Made by a program: the position numbers and the translations under genes | Shown here: one piece after another, positions 7,906 through 15,992 of the stretch | Position numbering within the stretch: position 1 is the first letter of the stretch | Layout of the letters: each line of letters starts with the position of its first letter | DNA from: Cohnella lubricantis | GTDB taxonomy: Bacteria > Bacillota > Bacilli > Paenibacillales > Paenibacillaceae | Length of the DNA: 64,000 nt | Assembly: GCF_014212015.1 (NCBI RefSeq) | Contig: NZ_JACJVN010000012.1 | Coordinates: 20,558 to 84,557, forward strand | Direction of reading: 5' to 3' | The notes under the pieces: model-generated | Told to the model about the DNA's origin: nothing | Database searches by the model: none | Seen by the model: only the letters and a program-made list of their open reading frames with translations

Positions 7906-9350
7906 ACCGATCTTCCAAAGATATGCAGAATGATACACAGCGAGAATCACTCATTATGCAGCAAATACAGGAGCGCATGCTTGAACATGAGCAAGCTCTT
8001 CGCGATATCCGCAAGCGGCAGCTTCCTTGGTACGAGCGGCTTCATGCCATTCACGAGCAACGCGGCGCCATTCGTGCGCTCAAGATGGAGATTCGCCGCC
8101 AGTTCAAGCGCAAGCGGCATGAGCTTGACCGACTGCACTACGAGCATAAGCGGCGGCACCGGGAACAGAACCAGAAGCGCCGCGCACGCCATCGGGAACG
8201 CATGGAACAGCAGCGCGAGCGCCAGCACAACCATTTGCGGTCGCCGCATCAACCAAGATGGTACCACGCCGTGTTCGGCGTACTCGCCTTCTTCGCCATC
8301 TTCACCCTCTGCTGGACGGGAGCCCATTACGCGACGCACTTCCTGAATCATTACTGGTCGTATGGGCGCACCCACCCTTCGCTGCGAGATTATGTCTCGC
8401 TAGCGCTCGCGCTGCTCCTCTTCGGCGTTCTGATGAATGTCGTGCGGCTCGTCGTGAACCCGGAGAAGCGCGCGGTGAACACGTTCACCATGATGGTCGA
8501 TGCGATGCAGCGAATGTCCAAAGGCGACTTCAACATCAACCTCGAAGCGCATCCGCGATACGCCGGCCAATTCGCTGTTCTGGTCGAAAATTTAAATCGC
8601 ATGGCCGCCGAGCTCGGCCAGATGGAGCAGATGCGCCAAGAATTCATCTCGAACGTCTCACACGAGATTCAGTCGCCGCTCACCGCGATCAAAGGCTTCG
8701 CCCAGGCGCTGCGGCAGAACGATATGACGCCTGAGATGCGGGACCACTACTTGCAGATTATCGAGACCGAGAGCGATCGCATGTCCCGCATGAGCGACAA
8801 TCTGATGAGGCTGACCTCGCTGCAAGCGAAGCAGCCCGTCTATCGGCCGCGCCCATACCGCCTCGATCGGCAAATTCGGCAGGCGGTGCTCTCCTGCGAG
8901 CCGATCTGGGAGGCTAAGCGGCTAACGATGGATGCGGAGCTGAGCAAGACAACGCTCGAAGCGGATGAAGAATGGCTCAGCCAAGTATGGGGCAATCTTC
9001 TACACAACAGCATCAAGTTCACGCCGGAAGGCGGAACGATCTCGGTTCGGCTGAGGACGGCCGGCGATGCTGCGGAGGTTACGGTATCCGACACGGGCAT
9101 CGGCATCGCCGAGGACGATCTCCCCCATCTGTTCGAGCGATTCTTCAAAGTTGACAAGTCGCGCAACCGTCAAGCCGGCGGCAGCGGACTGGGCTTGTCC
9201 ATCGTGAAGAAGATCGTCGATCTGCACGGAGGAACGATCGAAGTGTCCAGCCGTCTCGGCGTCGGTACGACGTTCAAGGTCAAGCTTCCGCTTCTCGCGG
9301 CTGAAGTTCCCTATAATGAACAATCGGAGGCCGCGAAGGCCTCCGATTAA
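7902..9350 (+). CDS. Membrane sensor histidine kinase with a long basic N-terminal region
   Basis: A 482-residue kinase. Residues 1-118 come before the first membrane segment and are strongly basic and helical, with dense Arg/Lys/His/Gln between about 65 and 110; they are predicted cytoplasmic. Two membrane segments (about 121-140 and 165-184) enclose only some 24 residues, so there is almost no external sensor domain. A HAMP-like region follows, then HisKA with His254 (SHEIQSPL), and HATPase_c with DTGIGI and GGSGLGLSIV. Kinases of this build usually sense membrane or internal cues. The TTG start has GGAGGTG upstream and overlaps the regulator stop. Confidence 0.88.
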   Translation: MNRSSKDMQNDTQRESLIMQQIQERMLEHEQALRDIRKRQLPWYERLHAIHEQRGAIRALKMEIRRQFKRKRHELDRLHYEHKRRHREQNQKRRARHRERMEQQRERQHNHLRSPHQPRWYHAVFGVLAFFAIFTLCWTGAHYATHFLNHYWSYGRTHPSLRDYVSLALALLLFGVLMNVVRLVVNPEKRAVNTFTMMVDAMQRMSKGDFNINLEAHPRYAGQFAVLVENLNRMAAELGQMEQMRQEFISNVSHEIQSPLTAIKGFAQALRQNDMTPEMRDHYLQIIETESDRMSRMSDNLMRLTSLQAKQPVYRPRPYRLDRQIRQAVLSCEPIWEAKRLTMDAELSKTTLEADEEWLSQVWGNLLHNSIKFTPEGGTISVRLRTAGDAAEVTVSDTGIGIAEDDLPHLFERFFKVDKSRNRQAGGSGLGLSIVKKIVDLHGGTIEVSSRLGVGTTFKVKLPLLAAEVPYNEQSEAAKASD

Positions 9351-9371
9351 GCCGTCCGATTAGACGGACGG
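9322..9371. terminator. Hairpins between convergent kinase and LuxR-type genes
   Basis: A perfect stem AATCGGAGGCC/GGCCTCCGATT (9322-9332 and 9338-9348) covers the last kinase codons, and a second short stem GTCCG...CGGAC follows at about 9354-9369 over the end of the minus-strand gene. T tracts are poor on both sides, so termination is plausible but not certain. Confidence 0.45.
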
Positions 9372-9668
9372 GAGCAGCATTTTCATAGCGAAGTTGAAGA
9401 ATAGCGCCTGCAGACCGCGTGAAGAGACGGTGTCCGTCTTCTTCATCATGCAGGCGATATGATTTTTAAGGGTCTTCGGGGATATGTGAAGAATAGCGGC
9501 AATCTCGTCGTTGCGAAGCCCTTCAATCACGAGAACGCGCATCACTTGCGACTCTCGCGGCGTCAATTTATGTTTCTTGGCGAAGGATTGAAATATCGGA
9601 TTGAGCAGTCCGGACGATGCCGGTTGGTTAGGACCGTCCGTTTGGAAGTAACTGTTGATCATTTTCAT
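9360..9668 (-). CDS. Small LuxR-type DNA-binding protein
   Basis: A 102-residue protein that is little more than a LuxR/GerE helix-turn-helix domain. LTPRESQVMRVLVIEGLRNDEIA (in two adjoining parts, about 35-57) and ISPKTLKNHIACMMKKT (about 63-79) are the classical helices. There is no receiver domain, so it resembles GerE-like stand-alone regulators. ATG 9668 has AAGGGCGG upstream; an in-frame extension to 9734 lacks support. It is divergent from the hybrid kinase, with an imperfect 20-bp palindrome between them. Confidence 0.82.
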   Translation of the reverse strand: MKMINSYFQTDGPNQPASSGLLNPIFQSFAKKHKLTPRESQVMRVLVIEGLRNDEIAAILHISPKTLKNHIACMMKKTDTVSSRGLQALFFNFAMKMLLPSV

Positions 9669-9751
9669 TATCGTATCCGCCCTTTTCTCTTGTTGGCTGC
9701 CTTCGTGCGTTTTATGTAGAGAGCGAACTCTCAAGATACATCATACTGGTA

Positions 9752-9771
9752 AAGCATTAAATCAATTGCTT
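9752..9771. promoter_or_regulatory. 20-bp imperfect palindrome between luxR-type gene and hybrid kinase
   Basis: AAGCATTAAA and TCAATTGCTT form a dyad with 16 of 20 positions symmetrical, in the AT-rich divergent region. Twenty base pairs is the size of a LuxR-family operator. Binding by the neighbouring LuxR-type protein is an inference. Confidence 0.35.
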
Positions 9772-9824
9772 AATAATTGTTTGATAAATGTTAGTTTAGC
9801 TCATACTTCTCTAAGGTGGTTTGC

Positions 9825-12065
9825 ATGAGCAGGTTGCTTCGATTCGCGTCAGTAGCCGTGTTGTTGCCAACAATCGTCCTGTCATTGTTCCTAACCGCCG
9901 TTGAATATGGGCGAGAACGGTTTGGCATGGCCGCGCAAGCGCCTTCTCCGTTCGTCGCAGCCATCATGATCGCTGCCGAAGCGTTGTTTGCTTTGTTCAT
10001 CTTCATGTCCATTCGGCGTATCCTCTCTCCGATGGAGATCAAGCTGACTAAGATTAAGCAGTCCGCCGACAGTTTAAGCGAGATCGTGGAGCGTTCCTCG
10101 CTAGCGGTGTTCTCATTCGATCAGGACGGATGCCTACTCTACGCGAACGAGACCTGCCGCGCTCTCTTTGGAATCCGCGTGCCGGACACAGACGTCTCAG
10201 CCTCCGTCCCTACCCTATTCGATCGTCTTCAGGAAGCCAGCCGGACGAAGCTGAAGGAAGCCATGAAGGCGGCCTACCGCCGGGGAGCGTCAGAGGTGGA
10301 GCTTGAGCTTATGCCGGATGCTGCCCGTTCGGCCGCACGCCATGCAGACGTTCATCTCGCCTTGCGGCCGGCGAATTCGCAGAGGCGCGGGATGTATTAC
10401 TCAGCTGTTGCGAGCGAGGTTACGGAGAAGAAGCTGCTGGAACGGCAATACGCCGAAGCCAAGGAACGGGAGAGGCAGTTGGACCTTGCGCGAAGTGAAT
10501 TTCTAGCTCGCGTCAGCCATGAGATCCGAACGCCGCTTCACGCGGTCGTGAACACTGTCAGCATGCTCGACCGTTCAGACGTGCCGGAAGACCAGAAGGC
10601 CGGCTTGGAACGAATTGAACTGCTGTCGCGGCACCTGCTTCGGACCGTCAATGAATTTCTGGAATTCTCGAGGCTGGAATCCGATCAGGTCGTGCTGGTG
10701 AACGAGCCTTTCCATCTGAGCGCCGCGCTCCATAATGTTATGCATACGCTCGAAGCGATTGGCAAGGACAAGGCGATTCGGCTGGTGGTGGAGCGGGATC
10801 CAGCGGTCCCGGAATGGCTGTCAGGCGATAGCCATAGGCTCGAGCAAGTATTGATCAACTTGGGCGGCAACGCCGTCAAATTCACCGAGGAAGGCGAGAT
10901 TCGGCTGATTGCCGAGTTGGACGCCAGCACCGCCAATGAAGCGCATGTGCGCTTCATCGTACGGGACACCGGCATCGGCATGACCGATGATCAAATAAGC
11001 CGATTATTTGTCCCATTTCATCAGGCGGACGCTTCGATCAGCCGGCGATATGGCGGCAGCGGACTCGGACTCGTCATTGCGAAGCGTCTTGTCGAATTGA
11101 TGGGCGGAAGCCTGAAGGTTGAGAGTGAACCGGGTACAGGCACGGAATTCCGGTTCAAAGCTATTTTCGCCAAGACGGGTCTAGCGAATCCTCTCTCCGA
11201 CCGGCAGGATAGGCCGAGAACGGATGGACCTTCTCTGGGCCGCGTGCTGCTCGTGGACGATCACGACATTAATCTGACCATCACGTGCCGGATGCTGGAG
11301 AGCATTGGCGCTTCCGTCGAGACGGCAGCGCGGGCGAAGGATGCGATTCAGCTTCTGGATCGGCAATCGCCGTTTGACCTCATCCTAATGGATCTGCACA
11401 TGCCGGAGATGGATGGGATCGCCGCGGTTCGCTCGATCCGCGGCGATCCGAGATGGCGTTCGATCCCGATCGTCATGCTCACCGCCGATACGCAGATGGA
11501 ACAGCATGCACGCTGCTACCAAGCTGGCGTTCAACAGATCATCGCCAAGCCGATCGATAAGCAGCAGCTTCGGCAGCTATTGGGCCGCTGGCTTCCTGCA
11601 GAGTCGTCCGACCGAACATCTCCATCCCCGCCCTCTCTCCGTCCAATGGCTGTGAGAACTCCTCGATCGGCTCAGTTGGACGTTAGACAAGCGTTGGCTC
11701 GCCTGAATGGGGATCGCGCATTATATTTGCATTTGCTCCATAAACTTGTCGAGAGTTACGGCGATGTCCATTCGAAGCTCGAGCGATTGCTTGAGGAGGG
11801 CCAATGGCAAGAGGCCAAGCGCATCTTGCACTCGCTTCGCGGCGCTTCCAGCCTGTTAGGAGCGAACGGCGTGTACGAAGCGGCCAGCCAATGCGAAGAG
11901 GCGCTGTCGCATGCCGAAGAGTCCGGTGCGCCACTGTCGCCTATATTGGCGGAGAGGCTTCGCGTGCTGGAACGGGAGCTGTCCATCGATCTCCATTCTG
12001 TTGCGGAATATAAGCCTGATATTAGCAGACCTAACAAATCAGACATAGGTGGAGATTCTTTTTGA
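9825..12065 (+). CDS. Hybrid sensor kinase (PAS-HisKA-HATPase-REC-HPt)
   Basis: A 746-residue phosphorelay kinase. Two N-terminal membrane segments (about 8-27 and 43-63), a PAS domain (about 80-205), HisKA with His232 (VSHEIRTPLH), HATPase_c (about 335-450, with DTGIGM and GGSGLGL), a receiver domain with Asp523 (LMDLHMP), and a C-terminal HPt domain with His669 (HSLRGASSLLG). Phosphate can thus pass His-Asp-His inside one protein and on to the regulator encoded next. ATG 9825 has TAAGGTGG 5 nt upstream; an in-frame GTG at 9816 lies inside that site. The 3' end overlaps the regulator start by four bases. Confidence 0.92.
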   Translation: MSRLLRFASVAVLLPTIVLSLFLTAVEYGRERFGMAAQAPSPFVAAIMIAAEALFALFIFMSIRRILSPMEIKLTKIKQSADSLSEIVERSSLAVFSFDQDGCLLYANETCRALFGIRVPDTDVSASVPTLFDRLQEASRTKLKEAMKAAYRRGASEVELELMPDAARSAARHADVHLALRPANSQRRGMYYSAVASEVTEKKLLERQYAEAKERERQLDLARSEFLARVSHEIRTPLHAVVNTVSMLDRSDVPEDQKAGLERIELLSRHLLRTVNEFLEFSRLESDQVVLVNEPFHLSAALHNVMHTLEAIGKDKAIRLVVERDPAVPEWLSGDSHRLEQVLINLGGNAVKFTEEGEIRLIAELDASTANEAHVRFIVRDTGIGMTDDQISRLFVPFHQADASISRRYGGSGLGLVIAKRLVELMGGSLKVESEPGTGTEFRFKAIFAKTGLANPLSDRQDRPRTDGPSLGRVLLVDDHDINLTITCRMLESIGASVETAARAKDAIQLLDRQSPFDLILMDLHMPEMDGIAAVRSIRGDPRWRSIPIVMLTADTQMEQHARCYQAGVQQIIAKPIDKQQLRQLLGRWLPAESSDRTSPSPPSLRPMAVRTPRSAQLDVRQALARLNGDRALYLHLLHKLVESYGDVHSKLERLLEEGQWQEAKRILHSLRGASSLLGANGVYEAASQCEEALSHAEESGAPLSPILAERLRVLERELSIDLHSVAEYKPDISRPNKSDIGGDSF

Positions 12066-12742
12066 CTAGGGTGTTAGTCGTTGAAGACGACCCGATTCTT
12101 GGCGAGATGCTTACGCTGTATTTGGAAGAGGAGCGATTTGAAGTTCTCAAGGCGGTGACGGCTGCAGATGCCTTCGCGTCCCTCTCTTCTTTCAAGCCGA
12201 ACGCCATCATACTGGACTTAATGCTGCCGGATACGGACGGAAGCACGCTGTGCGCGGCGTTTCGCGAGCGTACGGACGTTCCGATTATCGTCACGTCCAT
12301 GAAGAGCGCCGTTGCGGATCGGATTCGGGCGATTAGCTCCGGGGCGGACGATTATTTGACGAAGCCCTACAGCGTGCAAGAGCTGAAGGCAAGATTGATG
12401 GCGGTGCTGCGCCGGGTGCCTCCTTCGTCCGCCGTCGAACGGCCAGAGCGTCCCTCCGTCCGGTTGTCGCTGGATATGGAACGCCGATTGATCTTGCTGG
12501 AGGGCAGGCCGATCGAGACGACCTTCTCCGAGTTTGAGATGATGAAGCTATTTACTCAGAATCCAGGCCGCGTCTTTAAGCGCGAAGAGCTGCTTCATTC
12601 GGTCCGAGGCATCGACTCGTTCGTGAATGAACGCGCCGTCGACGTTCACATCACCAACTTGCGCCGCAAGATCGAATCGAATTCGAAGACGCCCCAGCAC
12701 ATCAAGACGGTGTGGGGCGTCGGATATAAGTTTATTCCCTGA
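12062..12742 (+). CDS. OmpR-family response regulator of the hybrid kinase
   Basis: A 226-residue regulator: receiver domain with Asp52 (LDLMLPDTDG), the usual Thr/Ser switch and Lys (LTKPYS), and a winged-helix domain (about 130-225) ending GVGYKFIP. It has a TTG start with GGTGGAG 7 nt upstream, overlapping the kinase stop (TTGA), so the two are co-translated. It is the likely final acceptor of the kinase's HPt phosphate. The gene converges with the transaldolase gene. Confidence 0.9.
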   Translation: MTRVLVVEDDPILGEMLTLYLEEERFEVLKAVTAADAFASLSSFKPNAIILDLMLPDTDGSTLCAAFRERTDVPIIVTSMKSAVADRIRAISSGADDYLTKPYSVQELKARLMAVLRRVPPSSAVERPERPSVRLSLDMERRLILLEGRPIETTFSEFEMMKLFTQNPGRVFKREELLHSVRGIDSFVNERAVDVHITNLRRKIESNSKTPQHIKTVWGVGYKFIP

Positions 12743-12798
12743 TGAACGATCAACGAGCCAGATGCAACTTACTTCTGACCAAATAACTAATGCTCCGA

Positions 12799-13446
12799 TT
12801 ACTTCTGACCCATCTTCTCCCAATCCTTCAGGAATCGGTCGATGCCGTTATCGGTCAGCGGGTGCTTCCACAGCGACGGCAGCAGCGAACCCGGAATAGT
12901 CGCAATATGCGCTCCGGCGAGCGCTGCGTTCTCGACGTGCGCGATCGATCGAATGCTGGCGGCGATAATCTCGGTAGGCAATCCGTAAATATCTAGAATT
13001 TGGCGAAGGTTGGACACGAGCTCCATCCCTTCTACGCCGATATCGTCCAGCCGTCCGACGAAGGGACTAATGAAGGTTGCGCCCGCTTTGGCAGCCATTA
13101 AGCCCTGCGCAGCGCTGAAGATTAGGGTGACGTTGGTCTTAATGCCCTCCTGGGCGAGCTGATGGGTCGCTTCAAGCCCGGCTTCGGTGAGCGGTAGCTT
13201 AATGACGACATTAGGCGCCCAAGTCGCGATATCATGAGCTTCCTTCAGCATGCCCGGGACGTCCAGGCTGATCACTTCCGCGCTGACCGGTCCGGATACC
13301 ATGCCTGCGATCTCTTGGATGACCTGCTTGAAGTCTCGGCCTTCCTTCGCAATCAAGGAAGGGTTGGTCGTGACGCCGTCCACCAGTCCTAGCTTGATGA
13401 TGCGCTTGATCTCTTCCACGTTGCCTGTATCCAGGAAAAATTTCAT
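12799..13446 (-). CDS. tal: Transaldolase, short (TalC/FSA-like) subfamily
   Basis: A 216-residue single-domain class I aldolase of the short transaldolase/fructose-6-phosphate aldolase subfamily, acting in the non-oxidative pentose phosphate pathway. The Schiff-base lysine is Lys83 (NVVIKLPLT). Position 129 is Phe ([10 protein letters not shown]); in this family Phe there goes with transaldolase activity and Tyr with fructose-6-phosphate aldolase, so I prefer transaldolase. ATG 13446 has GGAG 7 nt upstream; an open extension to 13671 crosses a terminator hairpin and is not coding. Confidence 0.9.
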   Translation of the reverse strand: MKFFLDTGNVEEIKRIIKLGLVDGVTTNPSLIAKEGRDFKQVIQEIAGMVSGPVSAEVISLDVPGMLKEAHDIATWAPNVVIKLPLTEAGLEATHQLAQEGIKTNVTLIFSAAQGLMAAKAGATFISPFVGRLDDIGVEGMELVSNLRQILDIYGLPTEIIAASIRSIAHVENAALAGAHIATIPGSLLPSLWKHPLTDNGIDRFLKDWEKMGQK

Positions 13447-13569
13447 TTGCCGTCTCCACTCCTCGATTGGATGTTCGCCAAGGCTGCCTTCAGTATCGCC
13501 CTGATTAGCTTCCCAACCTGCGAAGAGGTTCATACAGCTGCCGGGCCGAACCGAGCCGACAGTTGATGG

Positions 13570-13616
13570 CAATAACGAAGAAGCCTGCCTTCCATCCGAA
13601 GATGAGCCGGCAGGCT
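13570..13616 (-). terminator. Terminator after the acetyltransferase gene
   Basis: AGCCTGCC (13582-13589) pairs with GGCAGGCT (13609-13616). On the minus strand the stem is followed by a T-rich stretch ending TTCTTCGTTATT. It lies 16 bp beyond the stop at 13632. Confidence 0.55.
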
Positions 13617-13631
13617 GCAGCCGAATTCGAA

Positions 13632-14078
13632 TTACTCCGCGTCTTCCTCCGGTTCCGTCACGTAGGTGCACTTGAACCGCTCAGCTCCCGGGTATGGTTC
13701 CCCGAGACTCTCCACCGTAAATCCGATATTCCGGTAAAAGTTAATCGCTTCCTCATCCGTCTCGGCCACGATCGCGGCCGGTTCCGTCTCGGCAAGGGCT
13801 TCAAGTACCATCGCTCTGCCGTATCCCTGGTTCCGCTCATCCGGCGCGACTGCGATATGGCGAATGAGCAGCTCGCCTCCTTCATTCAAACGGTAGCCGA
13901 TCAGACCGAGCAGCTTGTCCTCTTCGGCATCGCGCAAGCCTCTCAGCGTGTTCCCTTCTTCTGTCTCATAGGAGACGGTCGCCTCCTCCAGCAGCTCCGG
14001 ATCCGGGAAGACCGACAAAGCCAGCAGCTCTTGAACGTCCTCTTGCCGCAGCTGCGGCTTCAAATCGATTAGCATCAT
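13632..14078 (-). CDS. GNAT acetyltransferase
   Basis: A 148-residue GNAT N-acetyltransferase. The acetyl-CoA loop is [12 protein letters not shown] near 78-89, followed by a strand with [18 protein letters not shown], which is the conserved C-terminal motif. The substrate is unknown. The highly acidic tail (EPEEDAE) is notable. It follows the PAP2 gene by 47 bp on the same strand and is followed by a hairpin terminator. Confidence 0.8.
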   Translation of the reverse strand: MMLIDLKPQLRQEDVQELLALSVFPDPELLEEATVSYETEEGNTLRGLRDAEEDKLLGLIGYRLNEGGELLIRHIAVAPDERNQGYGRAMVLEALAETEPAAIVAETDEEAINFYRNIGFTVESLGEPYPGAERFKCTYVTEPEEDAE

Positions 14079-14125
14079 ATCACTCCTCGCCTACATGCCG
14101 CTTCGCACATAGGACTGTACTCGAA

Positions 14126-14803
14126 TTAGAATGTGGTCGTGGCGGATTCCTTGCTTCGCTGCGCTCGGGAAGTACGGTCGGCGATGCGTTGGAAGATACC
14201 GGCCGAAGCCGCCAGCCAGAAGCCGCCGAGCAGATAACCGCCAAGCACGTCGCTCGGATAATGAACGCCGAGATAGATGCGGCTTCCGCCGATCAGCAGA
14301 ACGATCGCGGCGGCAATCACGCCCGCTGCGATCCTGCCCGAGCGCCTGCTGCTGAAGCGCCAAGTGAAATAGAGCAAAGCGCCGTACAAGCAGATGGATG
14401 CCATCGCATGGCCGCTCGGGAAGCTGAAGTCTGTCTCTTCCACCAGACGGTGAATCGTCGGACGCGGCCGTGCGAACCAGCTTTTGACCGCATCATTAAG
14501 CAGCTTCTCTCCGAGCATCACCCAGACGAGGAACAACGATTCCTTCCACAGCCGCTTCGTTGCGAGTAGAATGGCGATAACGATCAGCATAATAACGATG
14601 ACGGGCACGGTTGTGCCGATGTACGTGACAGCCTTCAATAGCTTCGTAAGCGTCTCGGTCTCCAGTCCTTGGACATGGCGGATGAAGTAATCGTCGAATG
14701 CCTTCATTCGATCTTGGTCCACGGCATAAGCCGCCCAGCCGAAGCCGACCAAGCTCAGAATACTTAGGATGATAGAAGTGAAAGGCCGATATGTTCTTCT
14801 CAA
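14126..14803 (-). CDS. PAP2-family membrane phosphatase
   Basis: A 225-residue integral membrane phosphatase of the type 2 phosphatidic acid phosphatase family. The three signature motifs are present: KSWFARPRP (motif 1), FPSGHAM (motif 2) and SRIYLGVHYPSD (motif 3), which carry the catalytic His and phosphate-binding Arg residues. Several hydrophobic segments surround them. Relatives dephosphorylate undecaprenyl pyrophosphate or lipid phosphates at the outer membrane face. I chose TTG 14803, which overlaps the upstream stop (TTGA) and has GGGGGAG 5 nt before it; a longer in-frame start would lie inside the previous gene. Confidence 0.87.
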   Translation of the reverse strand: MRRTYRPFTSIILSILSLVGFGWAAYAVDQDRMKAFDDYFIRHVQGLETETLTKLLKAVTYIGTTVPVIVIMLIVIAILLATKRLWKESLFLVWVMLGEKLLNDAVKSWFARPRPTIHRLVEETDFSFPSGHAMASICLYGALLYFTWRFSSRRSGRIAAGVIAAAIVLLIGGSRIYLGVHYPSDVLGGYLLGGFWLAASAGIFQRIADRTSRAQRSKESATTTF

Positions 14804-15948
14804 TGAGGCTCCCCCTTCAAGCGGACAGTTAGATGAATGAGCTCGGATCGGCTCGCCAGTCGAATCGGCGGTCCCCAAGTGCCGAAGCCGGATGAGACGA
14901 AGGCATGCATGTCCCCTTTGCGCAGATAGCCCCAATCCAGCTCGAACAGCCGGCCGGTAATCCAGTGGTTCGGCGCGAATTGGCCGCGATGCGTATGTCC
15001 CGACACCAGAATGTCAACGCCGGCCACCTCTGCTTGATCGTAGCCATACGGCTGATGGTCCATCACGACAATCGGCAGCGAGCGGTCCAGGTATGCGGTC
15101 AGTTCGCCGATCGGAAGCCGGCCTTCCGGATCCATCGATTCGGCGGTCTTGTCCTTGCGACCGGCCAGCTGAATCGCGTCCGCGATCCAGACGGTCTCGT
15201 CCCGAAGCACGGGGATGCCGATCTCCTTCATGCGCTTCACATACTCTTCGATATGGCCGCCATAATATTCGTGATTGCCCAGCACCGCGTATACGCCGTA
15301 GCGAGCTTTCAGTTGCGCCAGCTTCTTCGCCATGCCATTGCGCACGAACGGTTCGATCGTATCGTCGATGACGTCGCCCGCGAGCAGCACGACATCGGGC
15401 TGCCAGCCGTTCACGAGAGACAGCAGCCGATCCAGATGGCGGTTGCCGACCAGATTGCCCAAGTGAATATCCGAGACGATCGCGATCTTCAATGTGGACA
15501 AGCCGCCGGCCGTCTTGTCCACTTCAATATCGTAGCTGCGGATTACGGGGCTCCAAGCGTTACGCGAGCCCCAGAGAAGCAACGCGATTAGCACCAGCAG
15601 GACACACCCGCCGGCAATCGGCACGAACGCTTCATGATAAGCGCCGCTGAGGCGGACGATCGCGGCGATCACGTCGATCGCGATTAGCAGAAGAATCGCG
15701 AATTCGAACACGGCGAAGTAATAGGAGCCGATGACCTTGAGCAATCGGAAGAACAGCCGAGGCCGCAGCGGCAGCCGTCCCAGCAAATACGAGAAGGCGA
15801 CTATCGCGAAGACGATCCAGTAAGCGGGACGTGAATAGCCCGGCGAGACCGCGGACAGCAGCAACGCCCCGTGCCAGCCGACATACAGACTTAGAGCGAT
15901 GAAGATAAGCAGAATCGGTATAGCTGTGAGCAACATTCGTTTATTCAT
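14800..15948 (-). CDS. Membrane-anchored metallophosphoesterase
   Basis: A 382-residue protein with four hydrophobic segments in residues 1-130, then a calcineurin-like metallophosphoesterase domain (about 150-375). Metal ligands are visible in SDIHLG, GDVIDD, GNHEYY and SGHTHRGQ. It resembles the YkuE group of Bacillus, whose members are tied to envelope processes. It precedes the PAP2 phosphatase with a four-base overlap, so a shared role in lipid or envelope phosphate metabolism is plausible. It starts 44 bp after helD on the same strand. Confidence 0.86.
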   Translation of the reverse strand: MNKRMLLTAIPILLIFIALSLYVGWHGALLLSAVSPGYSRPAYWIVFAIVAFSYLLGRLPLRPRLFFRLLKVIGSYYFAVFEFAILLLIAIDVIAAIVRLSGAYHEAFVPIAGGCVLLVLIALLLWGSRNAWSPVIRSYDIEVDKTAGGLSTLKIAIVSDIHLGNLVGNRHLDRLLSLVNGWQPDVVLLAGDVIDDTIEPFVRNGMAKKLAQLKARYGVYAVLGNHEYYGGHIEEYVKRMKEIGIPVLRDETVWIADAIQLAGRKDKTAESMDPEGRLPIGELTAYLDRSLPIVVMDHQPYGYDQAEVAGVDILVSGHTHRGQFAPNHWITGRLFELDWGYLRKGDMHAFVSSGFGTWGPPIRLASRSELIHLTVRLKGEPH

Positions 15949-15992
15949 GTGCGGCGAATTCCCCTCTTCACCTAGATGATTGCTGCCGCCTA

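Noticed and set aside
7231..9350. HssRS haem-sensing pair
   Set aside because: The regulator resembles HssR locally, but no HrtAB exporter is adjacent and the kinase lacks the HssS sensor layout.
13446..13671. N-terminal extension of the transaldolase
   Set aside because: It crosses a terminator hairpin and the next gene's end; ATG 13446 has a good ribosome site and gives the family length.
14804..14935. Longer PAP2 phosphatase start
   Set aside because: Lies within the metallophosphoesterase coding sequence; TTG 14803 has the ribosome site and a four-base overlap.
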